DNA of 64,000 bases from Capra hircus (lineage: Eukaryota; Chordata; Mammalia; Artiodactyla; Bovidae). Of this stretch, positions 59,004-64,000 are shown piece by piece. The notes beneath the pieces were generated by a model. The model was not told where the DNA came from. It did not search any database and saw nothing but the letters and a program-made list of their open reading frames with translations. The stretch lies in assembly GCF_001704415.2 (NCBI RefSeq), contig NC_030810.1:100452315-100516314 (forward strand), read 5' to 3'. How positions within the stretch are numbered: position 1 is the stretch's first letter; the number at the start of each line of letters is the position of its first letter. The position numbers and the translations under genes are program-made.

Positions 59004-59905
59004 CTCCTCACCCTGCGGACACTGAGGTTACAACCCCGGGAGGCCCGGCCAAGTGACCGATAATGACGGGCTCGCGGTCCGAAAATGGGTATCTTAGAGG
59101 ATTCCTCTCTTTCAGTCTTCTCTCTTAAGTCTCCCCGCCTCCCCCGGCGATACGCGACTTGTCAGCCGTAGCTTCTCCTCCCTCCAAGTCCCCTTCCCAC
59201 AAATCTGTACTCTGACTATTCAGTCCCTACCTGAGTCTTTCCTTAGCACCCCTCCGACTTTCGACTCCCCACAACAACTCGCGACGCTGACCCCTGACCT
59301 TTGAACTCTAGCAGCCTCCTTAACACGCAGCTCAATTTGCCCCTACGTCTGGCAGCCCGACCTGCAGGCTCCCCAATACCCCGACTCCGCCCGGTCCCGG
59401 GGTTAGCCCTCTAGGGTCAGGAACAGATCAGGCCCACCCTATATGGGCTGTGGTTGCAGGCGAAGGGCGTGACAATAGCCAGAGTCTGTAGCACTCTCTC
59501 TCCGTCAGAGATCCTCAAAGGTATTCTCCAAATCAAATCAGTCACACCCTCAAATTCGGGCTCCTCATCTAGGTTCTTGTCGTTCCAGACGCCTCGAATC
59601 TGCCAAGACGAAAGGGCCTGGATCCAGCCCGGCGGCAAGCTCTTTGAAAAAAGACTTCATTTCCCAAAAGGCCCCGCGCCGGTGAGGTCGCAGGGCACCA
59701 TAAGAAATACAGTCCCCCTCACCCGGCTAGAAGCTGGCTTCCGGGATCGCGCAGTGCATTCGTGGAAGCACATCCCCGGAAGTCAGGGGGCCAGCCGGAA
59801 AGAGACCGGAAGGAACGGAGACGACCCACTCCTGCTACGGTGGCCTGAAAGGCGTGGCGAAGGCGGCTGGATAGAGTTTTTTGATTTCTGGGGCTCACAG
59901 TCTTG
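59004..59905. promoter_or_regulatory. bidirectional LYSMD1/SCNM1 promoter region
   Basis: The two genes start head to head with about 900 bp between their ATGs. Four ETS cores (CCGGAA or complement) lie at 59738-59744, 59776-59783, 59795-59802 and 59806-59813. A sequence close to the ZNF143/THAP11 element (ACTTCATTTCCCAAAAGG) starts at 59654. CpG density is raised from 59,000 to 59,860. ETS-rich, TATA-less, divergent promoters are typical of housekeeping gene pairs. The exact TSSs are not visible. Confidence 0.65.
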
Positions 59906-62342
59906 ATGTCTTTCAAGAGGGAAGGAGACGATTGGAGTCAACTCAATGTGCTCAAAGTAGGCGCAGAGGAGTGCTTCCGAAGCAGCTTCACCTGCCCTCT
60001 GAAAGCTGTAAAGGAGCTGTTTTGTTGCTGTGGCAACAACTGGGGGGCGGAGTGGAGGGAACCAAAAGACTAGAGGTGGTGGTGACCCCTTTTTCGCCGC
60101 AGATGTGTGTTCTCCCATGGTCTTTATTCCCTTTGAGTCCTCGTCTTTATCATTTCCCTTTTATCCTTCCCTCATATCCAGCTGATCCCGTGCGGACTTC
60201 TTCCCCTGTCTCCTGCAGAAACGAAGAGTCGGGGACTTGCTTGCCAGTTACATCCCAGAGGATGAGGCGCTGATGCTACGGGATGGACGGTGAGAACGAG
60301 GAGTGGATCAAGTTTAAGGGTTTTGAAGTTAGAGACTCAAGAACTTTTGTTATTAAGGAGCAGAGCGGGAGTATCTAGGATTCTTTGGCTGGGAGTGAGT
60401 AACAGGGATGTGGGTGATGGAGACTGGGAGACTTGGGAGTTGGGCTTTGGAAATGAATGCTTGGACGGGGTGGGACCTATGACCAAGACTCCACTCCCCA
60501 GGGACCAATTATCTTTCCTACTCCCCAGCTTTGCTTGTGCCATCTGTCCCCACCGACCTGTCCTGGACACTCTGGCCATGCTGACTGCCCACCGTGCAGG
60601 CAAAAAACATCTGTCCAGTAAGTTTGGGAAAAGACAGACAATAGAGTAAACCCTTAAAATCTCTTCAGACCACCCTTGGTGCTCTGCTTTTAATCCTCTT
60701 CCCCTTTCTCCTCAGGCCTGCAGCTTTTCTATGGCAAGAAGCCAGCAGGAAAGGGCGCAGAGCAGAATCCAAGACAGCGTAATGAACTCAGGAGAGAAGA
60801 GACCACAGCAGAGGTAATCAGAGAGGGGAAGTTGTGTTCCAGGCAGGACTGTGCTGCACACCTTAGGCTTGAAGGACTTTGGCTTATTTCTGGCTCTGAA
60901 GGCTCTGACTCTGTCTGCTGTCTCCATGCCAGGCTCCTCTCTTAACCCAGACTCGACTTATCACTCAGAGTGCTCTGCACAGAGCTCCTCACTATAACAG
61001 TTGCTGCCGCCGGAAGTACAGGTTAGTGGGATGGGAAAGCCAGAGGTAGGGAGGGACAAGAGATAGATAGCTCTAAAGTGATTATTTTCCTAATTGTAAT
61101 CTGAGACATACTAAGTGTTCTGGGGGTGTTAACTTGTATTTCAGGAAAAAGATTTTTGTAACTAAAAAAGTGCTTTGTAATCCTATTTGATTAAAAATTA
61201 GTGTATTTTAAGGGTTCTACAAAATCATAAGATAAAAAAAAAACCTTAAAAGATTTAGACTTTCCTAAATTTACTGGATTCCAGAATTCTTTCTATGCAG
61301 AACGCTTACTAATATCTTGAGGAACACAGAATTGGGAAGCACTCCTATAAGGAGTTGGGAGTCACAGGAGATTAGGCCCTTTCCTTTACTGCTTTTACAG
61401 ACTTCGATTCTTCTCTGTCCAGACCGGAAGCCCCTCGTCCCTCTGTCTCTCGTCCCCCTTTGCCACCCGCAGAGGCTGAACCCCAAGGTGGGAAGATCAG
61501 TAGAGAACCTGAGCCTGAGGCTGGTTCACAGACCAAGGAGTCAGCCACTGTCTCATCCCCCGCACCTATGAGCCCCACAAGAAGACGGGCCCTGGATCAT
61601 TACCTCACCCTTCGAAGGTGAGTATGCAGAATTTTTCCTCAGTTTTTCCCTTTTATCTCTGACCCTCCTTGTTTCAGAGCTTCTCAAGTGTTTTTACTTA
61701 TCCCCTGGGGCTTCCCAGGTGGCACAGTGGTAAAGAAGACACCTGCCAATGCAGGAGATGCAGGTTTGACTTCTGGATCAGGAAGGTCCCCTGGAGGAGG
61801 GCATGGCAACCCACTCCAGTATTCTTACCTGGAGAATCCTGGCGGGCTACATTCCATAGGGTCACAGAGTCGGTTCCTCTTGAAGCAACTTAGCACACAT
61901 GCATGCATGCACAAAGACTCCTTACATATTTTTTTTCAAATAGTTCAGGAAATTAATTACAGTTAGATAGAAAGAACTATTGGGGCTTCCCAGGAGGCTC
62001 AGCAGTAAAGAATCCTATAGTGCACAAGAGGCAGGTTCGACCCGAGTTGGGAAGATTCCCCTGGAGAAGGAAATGGCTACCCATTCCAGTATTTTTGCCT
62101 GGGAAATCCCATGGACAGAGGAGCCTGGCAGGCTACAGTCCATGGGGTCACAGAGTTGGACATGACAGAGCACTCGCACACACGCTTTTCTTAATTTAAT
62201 AAACTTCCTTTCCTGACCAGTTCTATTTTCTGGTGTTTCCAGCTCTGGATGGATCCCAGATGGACGAGGTCGATGGGTAAAAGATGAAAATGTTGAGTTT
62301 GACTCTGATGAGGAGGAACCCCCTGATCTCCCCTTGGACTGA
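59906..62342 (+). CDS. SCNM1: SCNM1, sodium channel modifier 1 (splicing factor)
   Basis: Seven coding exons: 59906-59956, 60219-60289, 60529-60617, 60716-60813, 60933-61021, 61423-61617, 62243-62342. They total 693 nt, 230 residues plus TGA (62340-62342), equal to the human length, with all junctions AG/GT and in phase. The protein starts MSFKREGDDWSQLNVLK, with a basic patch KKRRV, then one matrin/U1-C-type C2H2 zinc finger (Cys44, Cys47, His62, His68, from CAIC and HRAGKKH). A Pro/Glu-rich middle follows, then the conserved RALDHYLTLRSSGWIPDGRG and an acidic tail FDSDEEEPPDLPLD. Named as a modifier of Scn8a splicing in mouse and reported in the minor (U12) spliceosome. AATAAA at 62369-62374 marks the 3' end. 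No truncating change such as the mouse strain allele is seen. Confidence 0.97.
61708..62190 (+). mobile_element. two Bov-tA SINEs in SCNM1 intron 6
   Basis: Copies at about 61708-61910 and 61982-62190, same orientation, both starting GGGGCTTCCCAGG. They account for most of the 625-bp intron, while the other SCNM1 introns are free of SINEs. Confidence 0.9.
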
Positions 62343-62368
62343 CATCCTCGTTCCCCATTCATTTCACA

Positions 62369-62945
62369 AATAAACTACAGCCGGTGCTGGGAGCCCAGCT
62401 TTTCCTGAGTCTGGTTCCTTGTTTCAGGATTTCAGATCTGTTCATTCTCAGCCCAGCCAATTCTTCTCTGCAAGGTACACAGCTCCCCACACTTCTGACC
62501 CCTCCCCCACCTTCTCCCACAGTCATGCCAAGCGTCAGCTGCTTGCAGCCTGGTGCCCTATTAATAAGTCTGTCAGAAGGAGGTTTTTGCCCTTCATGTT
62601 TTCAGCTTTCTTCTCCACCTCCACGCAAAGTCCTTGCCTCCTTCCAATAACATGAGGGTTGTGGGTAGGCACTGGTCGGCAGGGAGGGGTTGGACATGTC
62701 TGGAAACAGAGCCAGGGCTAGCCGCCCTGTGAAAGTAGAAGAGACTAAAGGCATTCGCAGGGTTATGGGGAACACCAACGGAGCGAGCTCCCCCCACCTC
62801 CTCCTGGTAACCTGAACCTCCCTGCCTGCTGATCCCCAGAGTATAAATAATCCCCTGATGAATTGGCAGTAACCCTTGGGGGTTAGCGCCAAGATTTCCA
62901 CTCCAAAGCCCAAGGAAGGAGGCAGGCAGAGTGGACAGTAGGGCC
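62369..62945. other. SCNM1/TMOD4 convergent intergenic stretch
   Basis: The SCNM1 signal AATAAA lies at 62369-62374 and the TMOD4 signal (AATAAA on the minus strand) at 62951-62946, so about 550 bp separate the two 3' ends. A pyrimidine-rich stretch follows 62,390. No gene or repeat is recognised in between. Confidence 0.6.
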
Positions 62946-63027
62946 TTTATTTACAGGAAAGGAGGGACAGGTGAGGATTTAAGCTTTCAGGGCTCCAAGC
63001 CCTAGTTGGTAAAGGGAAAGGTAGTGT

Positions 63028-63968
63028 TATCTCTTCTTTTGCTGGCGACCTGTAAAGGAAGAAGAGTAAACGCAAGTCATTATCCCATCTCTCGCCTCCT
63101 GCAAAGGTGTTCCTTCTCCTTTCTAGTTCCTTGCCCAGACTCATAGAGGCAATGTCTGAGGTCACCAAGCATGCTCCTCCCCGCCATGTTAAAATAAGAA
63201 ACAACGGCAGGTAAAAACACATGGCCCCAACGGCTATGACTGATTCCCTTTTGCCTCTCTACTGGTGTACTTGGGCAGAGGAGTTTTCCTGTCTACTTTC
63301 TGGTCACCTATGGCATTTCAACTTCTGTGAATGGCACTTTGGCAGCACCCTAGGCGCTTTCAGGGGCATCCACCAGCTTCTGCAGCTACGTGCCTTCTCC
63401 CCCACGCACCATGTCTGCAGGTACTCACGCAGTTCATTGTTCCGGGTCATGGCCTGGGCGGCCCGAGCGCGTGGCCCCTGCTGTGTAAAGTGGTAGCCAA
63501 AGCGGACAATGGAGGGACACTGTTCGAGCACGGTGGCCATCTCCATCTCCACCGCGTCACCAGGCCACTGGCGCTGGGGGAGGGCGAGATGGAAGCTGTC
63601 AGCACCCCTCGCCTGGATTGTTCACCATCTCAGACCACCAACCCTTTGGGAGGTTAAAGAGGCTCGTTCTCTGGAATGAGTAATGAGAGGTGCTGCCTTG
63701 GCTCCCCTCATAAGAAGAGGGAGAGTCCAAACAAGATCAGATGAGATCCTGCCTGTGGCTGCCCCAGGGAAGAGGATCAGTGAATGTTAGCTGACTGCAA
63801 AGACTAGGGGAAGGGAAGGCTGACCTGGTTGTCTACTCGGAGCTCAGTGAGTGTGGCGTTCTCCCGAACTGCCTTCAGCACAGCCATAAGCCCTGTGCTG
63901 CTAATGAAGTTGGATTCGATGTTCAGGCTCTGGAGGCTACGATTCTCACGCAACATGTCAGCCACCGC
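63028..63968 (-). CDS. TMOD4: TMOD4, tropomodulin-4 (last three coding exons, partial)
   Basis: Coding exons 63968-63825 (144 nt, 48 codons, in frame at both ends), 63573-63429 (145 nt) and 63050-63028 (ends RQQKKR, TAA 63030-63028). The first exon carries leucine-rich-repeat sequence (LRENRSLQSLNIESN, then TLTELRVDNQ); the next gives FGYHFTQQGPRARAAQAM, the conserved tropomodulin C-terminus. Tropomodulins cap the pointed ends of actin filaments; TMOD4 is the skeletal-muscle form. The LRR domain plus C-terminal helix seen here form the tropomyosin-independent capping site. The 5' exons lie beyond the window. The 3' UTR runs to about 62,925 with AATAAA at 62951-62946. Confidence 0.95.
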
Positions 63969-64000
63969 CTGGGTAGTAGGGACTTGGATTAGGGTTAGGG

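Noticed and set aside
59454..59905. 150-codon frame upstream of SCNM1
   Set aside because: It lies in the promoter/5' UTR zone, ends just before the SCNM1 ATG and shows no domain. At most an uORF, and more likely a chance frame.
63989..64000. TTAGGGTTAGGG at the right edge
   Set aside because: Two telomere-like units occur by chance in intronic DNA beside a TMOD4 exon. Not a telomere or interstitial array on this evidence.
1..64000. CRISPR arrays, endogenous retrovirus, bacterial-type operons
   Set aside because: The recurring units are SINE/LINE families with target duplications and poly(A)-type or simple-repeat tails. No regularly spaced short repeats, LTR pairs or gag/pol/env series were seen.

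Overview
The window is nuclear DNA of a ruminant, most likely a bovid. Six split mammalian genes with GT/AG introns sit among repeats confined to or typical of ruminants: BovB LINE 3' ends with (ACTGA)n tails, Bov-tA/Bov-A2 SINEs, CHR-type tRNA-Glu SINEs and young bovid-type L1 tails. I cannot fix the species by eye. Gene content and order match the human 1q21.3 block (BTA3 in cattle): GABPB2 > < SEMA6C, then TNFAIP8L2 > < LYSMD1, SCNM1 > < TMOD4.

Layout. 1-13,592: last five coding exons of GABPB2 (+), C-terminal 290 residues; the ankyrin part lies upstream of the window. 13,593 to about 17-19 kb: probable long 3' UTR and flank. About 19-25 kb: intergenic, with a Bov-tA cluster, a 905-bp BovB copy and a GC-rich patch without a gene. 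25,810-34,416: complete SEMA6C coding region (-), 17 coding exons, 932 codons before the stop, every junction in phase; its CpG-island promoter is near 37.3-38.7 kb. 38.7-48.7 kb: repeat-rich intergenic DNA. 50,546-51,100: intact single-exon TNFAIP8L2 CDS (+, 184 aa). 52,721-59,003: LYSMD1 (-, 3 coding exons, 225 aa), meeting TNFAIP8L2 tail to tail and SCNM1 head to head. 59,906-62,342: SCNM1 (+, 7 coding exons, 230 aa). 63,028-63,968: last three coding exons of TMOD4 (-), continuing past the right edge.

The genes do not form a pathway. GABPB2 is a transcription-factor subunit, SEMA6C a transmembrane guidance molecule, TNFAIP8L2 an immune regulator, LYSMD1 a LysM protein, SCNM1 a splicing factor and TMOD4 a muscle actin-capping protein. 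Links between neighbours are structural: a shared ETS-rich LYSMD1/SCNM1 promoter region, closely converging poly(A) signals for TNFAIP8L2/LYSMD1, and an arrangement known in human to give TNFAIP8L2-SCNM1 read-through.

I found no CRISPR array, bacterial mobile element, complete endogenous retrovirus or novel multi-gene system. The most informative non-standard observations are a ~146-bp direct duplication flanking SEMA6C's first coding exon, a cluster of four ETS cores in the LYSMD1/SCNM1 promoter, overlapping convergent 3' ends, a gene-less GC-rich patch near 24.4-24.8 kb, and several retrotransposon insertions with readable target-site duplications.
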